Shown piece by piece: positions 1 to 7,251 of a stretch of DNA of 13,666 nt; within the stretch, counting starts at the first letter, position 1; every line of letters starts with the position of its first letter. Origin of the DNA: CAKZML01 sp041571575 (GTDB lineage: Bacteria > Pseudomonadota > Gammaproteobacteria > Steroidobacterales > BM003); assembly GCA_041571575.1 (NCBI GenBank), contig JBFFTZ010000034.1:1-13666 (forward strand). The letters run 5' to 3'. The position numbers and the translations under genes were made by a program. The notes beneath the pieces are model-generated. The model had not been told where the DNA came from. It was given only the letters and a program-made list of their open reading frames with translations, and made no database searches.

Positions 1-753
1 CAATCCCGCCCCCATGATAGCCGCGCAGAAAATGGCCAGTTCGCCAGCGCCTTCGACATAGGGAATGCCGAGATATTCAGAATAGTCGACACGGCCGACA
101 CGATAGGCGATTATTGCAAAGGTGCCCGCCGCGATGATCACAGGCATGATCGCCAATCCGTCCAGGCCATCGGTCAGGTTCACCGAGTTGCTGCTTCCCA
201 CTATCACGAAATAGGTAAATGGCACGTAGAACAGACCCATCGGGATCAGCACATCTTTCATGTACGGAATCAGCAAGGACGTTTCCGCCGGAGACCTGGC
301 GCTGACATACAAGGTAATGACCACGGCCAGGGCGGTAACGCTCTGCCAGAACAACTTGGTCCAGGGTGCAATGCCCTCGGAACCATCCACGTAGAGCTTC
401 TTGTAGTCATCGACAAAGCCGATAGCACCGAAAGCCAGCATCGTGCCCACCACCAACCACACGTAATGGTTGGTGAGATTGGCCCACAACAAGGTGCTGA
501 CCGCTACCGCGATAATAATCAAGCCACCGCCCATGGTTGGCGTGCCGGCCTTTAGCAGGTGGGTTTCGGGGCCGTAGTCGCGCACCTTTTCGCCAATCTG
601 GCGAACCCGGAGATGCTTGATCATCAGCGGGCCAACCACGAAACAAATGGCCAGGGCCGTCAACGCACCCAGGATGGCGCGCATGGTCAGGTATCCGAAC
701 ACATTGAAGCCCGGATCGAACTGGGCCAGCCATTTAGTCAAATACAGCAGCAT
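1..753 (-). CDS. mraY: Phospho-N-acetylmuramoyl-pentapeptide-transferase MraY (5' part, runs off the left edge)
   Basis: Integral membrane enzyme that transfers phospho-MurNAc-pentapeptide from UDP to undecaprenyl phosphate, giving lipid I, the first membrane step of peptidoglycan synthesis. I translated 251 codons from the ATG at 753 without a stop. The family's full length is about 360 residues, so roughly the last 110 are outside the window. Visible family marks are the TPTMGG segment (residues 71-76), the aspartate pair in FVDDYKK (D115, D116, the Mg-binding DD motif) and NLTDGLDGLA (192-201). Several hydrophobic segments fit a polytopic protein, for example about 25-43, 77-90, 97-112, 134-150 and 172-187. 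The third catalytic Asp (D267 in E. coli) lies beyond the edge. The start is 2 nt after the murF stop, so translational coupling is likely. Identity is very secure. Confidence 0.97.
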   Translation of the reverse strand, partial: MLLYLTKWLAQFDPGFNVFGYLTMRAILGALTALAICFVVGPLMIKHLRVRQIGEKVRDYGPETHLLKAGTPTMGGGLIIIAVAVSTLLWANLTNHYVWLVVGTMLAFGAIGFVDDYKKLYVDGSEGIAPWTKLFWQSVTALAVVITLYVSARSPAETSLLIPYMKDVLIPMGLFYVPFTYFVIVGSSNSVNLTDGLDGLAIMPVIIAAGTFAIIAYRVGRVDYSEYLGIPYVEGAGELAIFCAAIMGAGL

Positions 754-755
754 TC

Positions 756-2129
756 TTAATTTCCTGTCTTGAGCGAGTTATCGGCACTACCAGTCAGCGC
801 CTGAACGACGCGCTCCATGCGCATGGCACGCGAACCTTTCACCAGCACGCAATGCTCCGGGCCAATCCCGGCCAGTAAGGTTTTAAGCAGCGAATCCAGT
901 TCAGTGAAATGCTGGCCACCTTCGCCAAAGGCCTCCACAGCAACCGCACACAGTCGGCCAAATCCAAACAGGCGCTGCACGCCGAGCTTCCTGGCAAGTG
1001 CGCCAGACTCCCGGTGAAGACGTTTTGCATCGGGGCCCAACTCTCCCATGTCTCCCAACACCAGCCAGGGGGTTCCGGGCATGTCTGCCAGGGTTTCCAT
1101 GGCAGCCTTCAGGGAAACCGGGTTCGCGTTGTATGTGTCATCACAGACCAGGGCGCCGCTGGCAACGCGGTTGAACTGCAAGCGGCCGGAGACAGGTTCC
1201 ACCTGTTCCAGTCCGGCAACGATGTCACCAAGCTCGTAACCCACTGCAAAACAGGCGGCAGCAGCGGCCAGGGCATTTCGGGTGTTATGCACCCCTGCCA
1301 GCGCCAGCCGAACCGGCGCCTCACCAACAGGGGTGCAAAGGGTGAATTTCTCGCCAACCATCTGGGAAGATGGTTCGCGACGAGCATGAAAATCGGCGCT
1401 TTCGTCCAAACCAAAGGTCAAGATATTCTTGCCCGCAGCCAAGTCTTTCCACAGATCAAAAAAATCGTCATCACGGTTAATAATTGCCGTGCCCTTGGCC
1501 GACAGGCGGGTAAACATTTCGCCCTTTGCCCTGGCCACGCCTTCAAGGCTTCCAAAGCCCTCAAGGTGAGCCGGCCCCGCATTGGTCAGTACCGCAACAT
1601 CCGGCTTCGCAATGCTCGTCAGGTAGTCAATTTCACCGGGATGATTAGCGCCCATCTCAACCACCGCAACCTGATGATCGGCGGACAGGTTGAACAGTGT
1701 GAGCGGCAGACCAATGTCGTTATTCAGGTTGCCCCGGGTGGCCAGCACTTTCTTTGTCTGGCCCAACACGCTGGCGATCATTTCTTTAACCGTGGTCTTG
1801 CCATTACTTCCGGTTACTCCGATCACCGGAATGAGGAAGCGACTGCGCCATAGCCTGGCCAGACTACCCAGCGCGAGCCGGGTATCGTCAACCAGTACCT
1901 GGCTGAAGCCGCCCTCGCATTCATGGTCCACAACACAGCCGACCGCGCCAGCATTGACAGCATCCCCGGCGTACTCGTGACCATCGAACCTGTCGCCCTT
2001 CAAGGCAACATACAATTGGCCTGAGCGCACAACACGGCTATCAGTCGTGACGCCACTGAATGCCCGGTCCACGCCCACCAGGCGGGCCTGCAAGTCACGG
2101 GCGACCTCTTTCAGCGAACCTGTAATCAT
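756..2129 (-). CDS. murF: UDP-N-acetylmuramoyl-tripeptide--D-alanyl-D-alanine ligase MurF
   Basis: Cytoplasmic ATP-dependent Mur ligase that adds D-Ala-D-Ala to UDP-MurNAc-tripeptide, completing the pentapeptide precursor that MraY uses next. The protein is 457 residues, normal for the family. The ATP-binding loop GVTGSNGKTT is at residues 104-113, followed by the Mur-ligase segments TRGNLNNDIGLPLTL and VVEMGANHPGEI. The C-terminal part contains DDTYNANP and LGDMGELG, both typical of MurF. I chose the ATG at 2129 rather than an in-frame codon ten codons upstream. It forms an ATGA overlap with the murE stop, has a GGAGGGG Shine-Dalgarno sequence 5 nt upstream, and gives the usual N-terminus. 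It is followed directly by mraY. Confidence 0.97.
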   Translation of the reverse strand: MITGSLKEVARDLQARLVGVDRAFSGVTTDSRVVRSGQLYVALKGDRFDGHEYAGDAVNAGAVGCVVDHECEGGFSQVLVDDTRLALGSLARLWRSRFLIPVIGVTGSNGKTTVKEMIASVLGQTKKVLATRGNLNNDIGLPLTLFNLSADHQVAVVEMGANHPGEIDYLTSIAKPDVAVLTNAGPAHLEGFGSLEGVARAKGEMFTRLSAKGTAIINRDDDFFDLWKDLAAGKNILTFGLDESADFHARREPSSQMVGEKFTLCTPVGEAPVRLALAGVHNTRNALAAAAACFAVGYELGDIVAGLEQVEPVSGRLQFNRVASGALVCDDTYNANPVSLKAAMETLADMPGTPWLVLGDMGELGPDAKRLHRESGALARKLGVQRLFGFGRLCAVAVEAFGEGGQHFTELDSLLKTLLAGIGPEHCVLVKGSRAMRMERVVQALTGSADNSLKTGN

Positions 2130-3622
2130 GCTCGCCCCTCCAACGCCGCGGCCGCACAAGCCTGATCACTAAACGGCTTGCGCAGGCTTCCAATCTGCTG
2201 GTACTGCTCATGCCCCTTGCCCGCAATAAGCACCACGTCTTCTGAACCAGCCGCGGCGATGCTGTGCTTAATTGCTTCGGCACGATCGCTTAACTCGATT
2301 ACCTGCCCGTGATCCCCAACCCCCTCGCGGATATCGGCGATGATGGCCTCGGGATCTTCGTTCCTTGGGTTGTCACTGGTAATCACCAGGCGATCGGCCA
2401 GCCTTGCAGCAACCTGGCCCATCAACGGTCGCTTGCCGCGATCCCGGTCACCGCCGGCGCCAAACACGCACCACAGTTCACCGGCACAATGGGCGCGGGC
2501 CGAGGACAGCGCTTTCTCCAGTGCGTCGGGTGTATGGGCAAAATCCACGATCACCATGGGCGCGCTGCCGCCGTGCGACAGGGCCTGCATACGTCCGGGC
2601 GGTGCCAGCACCTGCCCCAGGGCACTGACCGCGCTGTCCAGCTCGATGCCCTCTTCCAGCAGAACCGCAAGCACCAGCATCAGGTTTGCCGCGTTGAAAT
2701 CACCAATTAGCGGACTTTCCAGAGTGGCGTCACCCCAACTGGAGCGCAGTCCCAGCACCAGCCCGGTATCCCGGGTCTGGATATCTGCCGCCTGCAACCA
2801 CCTGCCTTCCTGCAACTCCGGACGAACCCGGGTCGCCACCGCCACCCGATGCATGGCTACATCGAGACTACGGAAAAGGCCCAGGCCAAATTCGTCATCC
2901 ACATTCACCGCCGCCATCTTTAGACCGGGCCGGGTGAACAAGCGTTTCTTGGCTTCGCCGTAACTGGCCATGTCCCCGTGGTAATCCAGGTGATCACGAC
3001 TGAGGTTGGTGAACAGGGCATTGGCAAATTGCACTGAATCCACACGACCCTGGTCCAGGGCATGGGAGGAAACCTCCATGACCACGTGGGAGGCGCCCCA
3101 GGCCACCATTTGCGCCAACTGGCGATGCACGGTGATCACGTCAGGGGTAGTCAACTCGACGCCATGCAATTGCCCGGGAACACCCCAACCAATGGTGCCA
3201 ATCATGGCGGCATTGATACCCAGGCGCTGCCAGGCACTGGCCAGCAACCAGGCGCAAGAGGTCTTGCCATTAGTGCCGGTGACCCCGGAAACACTTAATC
3301 GGCTGGAAGGCTGCCGGAAGAAGCGATCGGCCAGGTCCCCCAGCTGCTCGCGTAATCCGGGTACCGGGAAACATTTGAGCTCATCACTCTCGGGCGCCGT
3401 GAGACCCGCTACCGGCTCCCAGGCCACTACCCGGGCGCCGGCCTGCCGGGCCTGCTCCAGGTAATCAAGCCCATGCCCGCTGTGCCCGGCGCAGGCCAGG
3501 AACATGCCGCCCGCTTCCAGTTCCCTGGCATCCAGGGAAATATCCGGCACCGGCAGCCCGCGCCAATTCTTCGGCACATGGGTGCCCAGCAATTCGCCAA
3601 GTGTCTGCATGGCGGCGCTCAT
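2126..3622 (-). CDS. murE: UDP-N-acetylmuramoyl-L-alanyl-D-glutamate--2,6-diaminopimelate ligase MurE
   Basis: Cytoplasmic Mur ligase that adds the third stem-peptide residue to UDP-MurNAc-L-Ala-D-Glu using ATP. The 498 residues show the ATP loop GVTGTNGKT (113-121), the central-domain segment SSHALDQGR (185-193), a YGEAKKRLF segment that carries the family's carbamylated lysine region (221-229), and DNPRNEDP (417-424). DNPR is the meso-diaminopimelate recognition motif of Gram-negative MurE, so the added residue is predicted to be meso-DAP rather than lysine. GKGHEQYQ (468-475) is also typical. The ATG at 3622 overlaps the ftsI stop as ATGA and is preceded by AGGGA at good spacing. A second Met at codon 5 is an alternative start but has less support. 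Confidence 0.97.
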   Translation of the reverse strand: MSAAMQTLGELLGTHVPKNWRGLPVPDISLDARELEAGGMFLACAGHSGHGLDYLEQARQAGARVVAWEPVAGLTAPESDELKCFPVPGLREQLGDLADRFFRQPSSRLSVSGVTGTNGKTSCAWLLASAWQRLGINAAMIGTIGWGVPGQLHGVELTTPDVITVHRQLAQMVAWGASHVVMEVSSHALDQGRVDSVQFANALFTNLSRDHLDYHGDMASYGEAKKRLFTRPGLKMAAVNVDDEFGLGLFRSLDVAMHRVAVATRVRPELQEGRWLQAADIQTRDTGLVLGLRSSWGDATLESPLIGDFNAANLMLVLAVLLEEGIELDSAVSALGQVLAPPGRMQALSHGGSAPMVIVDFAHTPDALEKALSSARAHCAGELWCVFGAGGDRDRGKRPLMGQVAARLADRLVITSDNPRNEDPEAIIADIREGVGDHGQVIELSDRAEAIKHSIAAAGSEDVVLIAGKGHEQYQQIGSLRKPFSDQACAAAALEGRA

Positions 3623-5346
3623 GGCTTGTCCCTCATAGCCTGGATTATTTCCCCGGGCCGACGACGGGGAACATTATCCGGCGCAACGGCAAGCAGGCGC
3701 AGCGCGCCAGAGGTGACATTGGAAAAAACCGGGGCGGCGACTTCACCACCATAAAACTTGCCGGCCGATGGCTCGTCGAGCATCACCACCGTTGCCAGGC
3801 GCGGGTTGCTCGCCGGCGCCAGGCCAGCGAATACTGCCACATAACGGTCCTGGGAATACCCGCCGGCATCAGCTTTCCACGAAGTGCCGGTCTTGCCTGC
3901 CACCTGGTAACCATTCACCGCGGCGAGGGTTCCCGTGCCTCCATTGGCGACAACGGTTTCCAACATTTCAATCAGCGCACGCGAGGTGGCCGGGGAGACG
4001 ACCTGGTCACCCCGAGGCGCCTCGTCAAGGCGCAACAAACTTATCGGCAGGTGCTCACCATGATTGGCCAGTGTGGCGTAGGCCTCGGTAAGCTGAAGCA
4101 GGGTCACCGACATACCGTAGCCGTAGGACATGGTGGCCTGGCTGATGGGGCGCCAACTATTGTAGTTGGCCAGCAAGCCGGCTGACTCGGCCGGCAGACC
4201 GCTACCGGTCAGGGCGCCGAAACCGAACTGGGAAAAGGTGTTCCACATGTACCGGGCTTCCAGTTCCATGGCGATCTTGGTGACCCCCACATTACTGGAC
4301 TTGGTCAGTACGGTAGCCAGGCTGATGTTGCCCAGGTTGTGCTTGTCCTGGATGAGTTTGCTACCTACCTTGAACGATCCCGGCGAGGTGTCCACGGTGG
4401 AGTCGCTACGGAAGGTTCCGCTCTCCAGCGCCGCCGCTATCACGAAGGGCTTGATGCTTGAACCGGGTTCGAAAATATCGGTCACCGCGCGATTACGATA
4501 GCGGGCCGGTCGGAATTCCGAGCGGTCATTGGGGTTGAAGGATGGCTGGTTTGCCATGGCCAACACTTCGCCAGTGGTTACATCAATAACCACGATAGAA
4601 CCGGACTTGGCATTGTTGGCTTTCACCGCGGCTTTCAACTCGCGGTAGGCCAGGTACTGGATACGCAGGTCCAGACTCAGCTCCAGGGGCTGACCTTGCT
4701 GTAACGGTTCCACCTGTTCGACTTCTATGGTGTTGCCGCGACGATCGCGCAACACTCGCTTGAAGCCTGGCTCACCGGCGAGCCAACCGTCATAGGCCAA
4801 CTCAAGACCTTCCTGTCCACGGTCATCAATATCCGTGAAGCCCAGCAGGTGACCGGTGACTTCTCCGGCCGGATAATAACGATGATATTCGCGCTGCAGG
4901 TACACGCCGGGAATATTCAGCTTCTCAACACGAAGAGCCCGTTCCGGCGACATATGTCGCTGCAGGAACAGAAATTCGCGATTCATGTTGGAGGCGATCC
5001 GACGCTTCAACCAATCCGGCTTTACTTCCATGGAACGCGCCAGCTCGGGAAGCCTATCGGTGGCATCGGCCACGATCCTGGGATTCACCCAGACGCTATC
5101 CACAGGAGTGCTGATCGCCAGGGGTTCACCATTGCGATCGGTAATCGGACCACGCGGCGCAACGATGGGCACGATGCGAATATGACGAGCCTCGCCCTGC
5201 TCTGCCAGGAAGGTATTACTGAGCACCTGCAAGTCCAGGGACCGGGCGGCCAGCGCCATACCTGCCAAAAGCAGAATGCTCATTACAAAACTGACCCGCA
5301 AGCGGATCCGTTTCAAATTCTGCTCAAAAACCGCGGACTTGCTCAT
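3619..5346 (-). CDS. ftsI: Peptidoglycan D,D-transpeptidase FtsI (penicillin-binding protein 3)
   Basis: Septum-specific class B penicillin-binding protein that cross-links new peptidoglycan at the division site with FtsW, FtsQ, FtsL and FtsB. The 575 residues have a short basic cytoplasmic N-terminus, one membrane segment (about 17-36), a pedestal region containing PRGPITDRNGEPLA (64-77), and a C-terminal transpeptidase domain. All three penicillin-binding motifs are present: SSIK (296-299, nucleophile Ser296), SSN (350-352) and KTGT (485-488). This is the expected beta-lactam target. The ATG at 5346 overlaps the ftsL stop (ATGA). There is little Shine-Dalgarno sequence in front of it, so it may depend on re-initiation after ftsL translation. 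The length is close to the E. coli protein (588), and no key residue is missing. Confidence 0.97.
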   Translation of the reverse strand: MSKSAVFEQNLKRIRLRVSFVMSILLLAGMALAARSLDLQVLSNTFLAEQGEARHIRIVPIVAPRGPITDRNGEPLAISTPVDSVWVNPRIVADATDRLPELARSMEVKPDWLKRRIASNMNREFLFLQRHMSPERALRVEKLNIPGVYLQREYHRYYPAGEVTGHLLGFTDIDDRGQEGLELAYDGWLAGEPGFKRVLRDRRGNTIEVEQVEPLQQGQPLELSLDLRIQYLAYRELKAAVKANNAKSGSIVVIDVTTGEVLAMANQPSFNPNDRSEFRPARYRNRAVTDIFEPGSSIKPFVIAAALESGTFRSDSTVDTSPGSFKVGSKLIQDKHNLGNISLATVLTKSSNVGVTKIAMELEARYMWNTFSQFGFGALTGSGLPAESAGLLANYNSWRPISQATMSYGYGMSVTLLQLTEAYATLANHGEHLPISLLRLDEAPRGDQVVSPATSRALIEMLETVVANGGTGTLAAVNGYQVAGKTGTSWKADAGGYSQDRYVAVFAGLAPASNPRLATVVMLDEPSAGKFYGGEVAAPVFSNVTSGALRLLAVAPDNVPRRRPGEIIQAMRDKP

Positions 5347-5621
5347 TGGCTAACGATGATTACGTCTAGGGGTTGAGGGATGTGCATGCCGAGGCGCTCC
5401 CGCGCCTCCCGGTCGATGCGCGCATGGGTGGACCAGTAACTTTCCTCTATTTGTAATCGCCACCAGTCCACGACCAATTCATCGCGCTGGCTGTTGAGTT
5501 GCTGCAGGAGGGTGAACTGACGCCTGGACTCGTGGGTTACATACACAACGGCCAGAGATGACAACAAGGTCATGACCAGCAAACCGGGTACAAGCAGGCG
5601 CAACAGCGGTGTCATGTTCAT
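5343..5621 (-). CDS. ftsL: Cell division protein FtsL
   Basis: Small bitopic divisome protein that forms a periplasmic coiled coil with FtsB, binds FtsQ and activates FtsWI. The 92 residues contain a membrane segment (about 5-28), then a charged helical region with heptad-like hydrophobic spacing (about 30-66) and the RIDREARERLGMHIP segment typical of the FtsL C-terminal end. The position between rsmH and ftsI is diagnostic for this fast-evolving protein. The cytoplasmic tail is very short (four to six residues), whereas E. coli FtsL (121 aa) has a longer one. The ATG at 5621 overlaps the rsmH stop as ATGA and has a GGGGGAGAAG Shine-Dalgarno region. The ATG two codons further in is an alternative start. 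Confidence 0.93.
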   Translation of the reverse strand: MNMTPLLRLLVPGLLVMTLLSSLAVVYVTHESRRQFTLLQQLNSQRDELVVDWWRLQIEESYWSTHARIDREARERLGMHIPQPLDVIIVSQ

Positions 5622-6541
5622 CGCAACTTCTCCCCCACCCTCAAGGTGGCGCTGCGCGAACGGGGGTTTTCATCCTGTTCCTGCTCTGAGGCCGTCACAG
5701 CCTTGCCAATCACTGCCATGCGGGGCTTGGCATGCTCGGGGATGTTCGGCAAACCGGCATACACCGGGTCGGGTCGGGAGTGGCTGCGGATAAACCGTTT
5801 CACCATGCGATCTTCGAGGGAATGGAAACTGATTACACACAGCCGTCCACCGGGAGCGAGTAACTCCAATGAAGCATTCAGACCGGCTTCCAGAGACTGC
5901 ATTTCTCGGTTGAGATAAATCCGTATCGCCTGGAAACTGCGGGTAGCGGGATGCTTGCGGCCGTGGGGCCTTGGCACCGCAGATGAAATCAGTGCGGCCA
6001 GGTCCAAGGTTCTTTCCAGCGGTTTTCCCTCGCGTCGACTCAGGATTGCCCGGGCAATACGCCTTGAATGACGTTCTTCACCGTAGCGCCAAAGAACCTG
6101 GGCTATTTCCTTTTCAGAGGCTTCGGCCAACCACTGGGCAGCAGTCATGCCTTCTTCATTGTCCATGCGCATGTCCAGGGGACCGTCTTTCTGGAAGCTG
6201 AAGCCACGCTCCGCCTCATCCAGTTGAGGCGAAGAAACACCCAGGTCGAACAAAAGTCCGTCCAGCGCGCTAATTCCGTGCTCCCTCGCTAATTCCCCCA
6301 ACATTTCGAACGAACCCCTGATAATCGTTACACGTTGGTCGTCGCCAAATAAATTCTTAGCCACTTCGATGGCTTGAGGGTCCCGATCCAGCACTATCAG
6401 CCGCCCATCCGGCCCCAGTGCGCCAAGGATTGATCTCGCGTGGCCACCCCGTCCAAACGTGGCGTCCAGGTACACACCGGAGGCCTTTACAGCCAGAGCC
6501 TCCAGCACCTCCCTGTGGAGTACCGGCAAATGACGTTCCAA
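5618..6541 (-). CDS. rsmH: 16S rRNA (cytosine(1402)-N(4))-methyltransferase RsmH (MraW)
   Basis: SAM-dependent enzyme that methylates N4 of C1402 in the decoding centre of 16S rRNA. RsmI, also in this window, adds the 2'-O-methyl group to the same nucleotide. The 307 residues show the SAM-binding motif DATFGRGGH (26-34), LDRDP (51-55), FDLGVSSPQLD (98-108), PLDMRMD (121-127), HPATRSFQAIRI (197-208) and ISFHSLEDRMVK (237-248). The reading frame begins with a TTG at 6541, 10 nt after the mraZ stop, with an AGGA element 8 nt upstream. No ATG or GTG in frame lies between the mraZ stop and the conserved region, so a TTG start is the best choice. A second TTG at codon 5 cannot be excluded. The stop overlaps the ftsL start. 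Confidence 0.96.
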   Translation of the reverse strand: MERHLPVLHREVLEALAVKASGVYLDATFGRGGHARSILGALGPDGRLIVLDRDPQAIEVAKNLFGDDQRVTIIRGSFEMLGELAREHGISALDGLLFDLGVSSPQLDEAERGFSFQKDGPLDMRMDNEEGMTAAQWLAEASEKEIAQVLWRYGEERHSRRIARAILSRREGKPLERTLDLAALISSAVPRPHGRKHPATRSFQAIRIYLNREMQSLEAGLNASLELLAPGGRLCVISFHSLEDRMVKRFIRSHSRPDPVYAGLPNIPEHAKPRMAVIGKAVTASEQEQDENPRSRSATLRVGEKLR

Positions 6542-6551
6542 AGCCGGATTC

Positions 6552-7004
6552 CTATAGAGAAAGTGATTCGAGCTCAGACGGCAGATCTACACCGTCGTCA
6601 TCGGCCTGAAGCCACTGGTCGCGCTTGGCGCTCCAGCTGTCTTCATCCCAAAGCTCAAATTTATTGCCCTGACCAATGAGGATGGCCTGCCGGTCCAACC
6701 CCGCGAACTCCCTCAACTCACGCGGTAACAAAATCCTTCCGTGACCATCAAGATCGAGTTCAGTCGCATAACCCACCATCAGCCTCTGCAGCTTGCGAGC
6801 CCTGGCGTTCAGGCTCGGCAATCGCATCAGCTTGCGCTCGACTTCTTCCCAGTCCGGATACGGATAAATAAGCAGGCAGTAGTCACGATCCACGGTAACC
6901 ACAAGCCGGCCGTCACTTCTGTCGGACAGCCGGTCGCGATAGCGCGTCGGCATAGCCATCCGCCCTTTTGCGTCCAATGTGATTTTGCTTGCACCGCGAA
7001 ACAT
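6552..7004 (-). CDS. mraZ: Transcriptional regulator MraZ
   Basis: DNA-binding protein of the AbrB/SpoVT fold that represses the dcw promoter in E. coli by binding TGGGN repeats. The 150 residues (E. coli has 152) contain two tandem half-domains, each with the DxxxR signature: DAKGR at 11-15 and DGHGR at 86-90. The N-terminus MFRGASKITLD is typical. The ATG at 7004 is preceded by GGAGGACC at ideal spacing. An in-frame upstream Met would add 21 residues that run through the operator repeats and do not resemble the family, so it was rejected. It is first gene of the operon, 10 nt before rsmH, and sits directly downstream of three recognisable MraZ boxes, which supports autoregulation. Confidence 0.96.
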   Translation of the reverse strand: MFRGASKITLDAKGRMAMPTRYRDRLSDRSDGRLVVTVDRDYCLLIYPYPDWEEVERKLMRLPSLNARARKLQRLMVGYATELDLDGHGRILLPRELREFAGLDRQAILIGQGNKFELWDEDSWSAKRDQWLQADDDGVDLPSELESLSL

Positions 7005-7033
7005 GTCTTTTGGGTCCTCCAAAAAGCCTGGAG

Positions 7034-7058
7034 TTCCATTTCTCCCCACTTTTCCCCA
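7034..7058 (-). promoter_or_regulatory. MraZ operator: three TGGGN-type boxes with 10-bp period
   Basis: Read on the minus strand, there are three 5-nt boxes: TGGGG (7058-7054), TGGGG (7048-7044) and TGGAA (7038-7034), each separated by 5 nt. This matches the MraZ recognition pattern known from E. coli (TGGGN repeats, 5-nt spacers). The third copy is degenerate at its fourth base. The array lies between the predicted transcription start (about 7061) and the mraZ start codon, roughly +4 to +28, so MraZ bound here would block initiation or early elongation. The pattern is seen directly; the binding is inferred. Confidence 0.88.
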
Positions 7059-7067
7059 CCTCGGCAC

Positions 7068-7097
7068 ACTATAGGTACGCTAAACCAGCACTGTCAA
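7068..7097 (-). promoter_or_regulatory. Predicted sigma70 promoter of the mraZ / dcw operon
   Basis: On the minus strand a perfect -35 hexamer TTGACA (7097-7092) is followed, after an 18-nt spacer, by TATAGT (7073-7068, 4 of 6 to TATAAT). The expected transcription start is near 7061, giving a leader of about 57 nt before mraZ. Just upstream of the -35 box (about 7099-7123) the strand is rich in A and T tracts, as in an UP element. The placement immediately before the MraZ boxes makes this the likely main promoter for mraZ through at least mraY. Confidence 0.82.
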
Positions 7098-7159
7098 CTG
7101 GAAAACAGCAAAAATTTCTTAATAGTGAATGACTTAGACGCGCTTTTTAGCTGGATTTC

Positions 7160-7177
7160 AGGTCATTTTTATGACCT
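7160..7177. repeat. Perfect 7-bp inverted repeat (short hairpin) between rnpB and the mraZ promoter
   Basis: AGGTCAT (7160-7166) and ATGACCT (7171-7177) form a perfect stem with a 4-nt loop. On the plus strand it is followed by a short T run, like a weak terminator, but no plus-strand gene ends here. On the minus strand, where rnpB transcripts would arrive, no T run follows, so it is a poor terminator for rnpB. It could be a binding site or an RNA structural element. Function is unknown. Confidence 0.4.
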
Positions 7178-7223
7178 TTTGAGGCACAAAATCAGTATGT
7201 TAAGAGCGCTTCCTGAGAAAGGC

Positions 7224-7251
7224 CTTTAAATAGAAAAATACTTTTAAAGGT
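7224..7251 (-). repeat. Inverted repeat at the 3' end of rnpB, possible weak 3'-end structure
   Basis: Perfect 8-nt arms (7224-7231 and 7244-7251) flank a 12-nt loop that carries an A/T run. On the minus strand the first arm begins at the very end of the RNase P RNA. The stem is mostly A-T, and the T run lies in the loop instead of after the stem, so it does not look like a standard intrinsic terminator. It may still mark where the rnpB precursor is ended or trimmed. No better terminator is seen before the mraZ promoter. Confidence 0.35.

Noticed and set aside
909..1853. Plus-strand open frame of 314 codons
   Set aside because: It lies wholly antisense to murF, which has all its motifs. The translation is rich in His, Gln and Arg with no recognisable domain, as expected for a reverse-frame shadow in moderately GC-rich DNA.
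2130..2159. Upstream in-frame start for murF
   Set aside because: The start at 2129 has a good Shine-Dalgarno sequence and the ATGA overlap with murE. The ten extra residues do not resemble MurF N-termini.
2340..2963. Plus-strand open frame of 207 codons
   Set aside because: Antisense to murE, with a low-complexity Ser/Arg/Pro composition and no motif. A shadow frame.
3619..5346. FtsI as a possible fusion or altered transpeptidase
   Set aside because: The SxxK, SxN and KTG motifs are all intact and the length is normal. It is an ordinary PBP3.
7005..7067. 21-residue N-terminal extension of mraZ
   Set aside because: The extension would translate the MraZ boxes and the ribosome binding site. 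MFRGASKITLD at 7004 is the family N-terminus.
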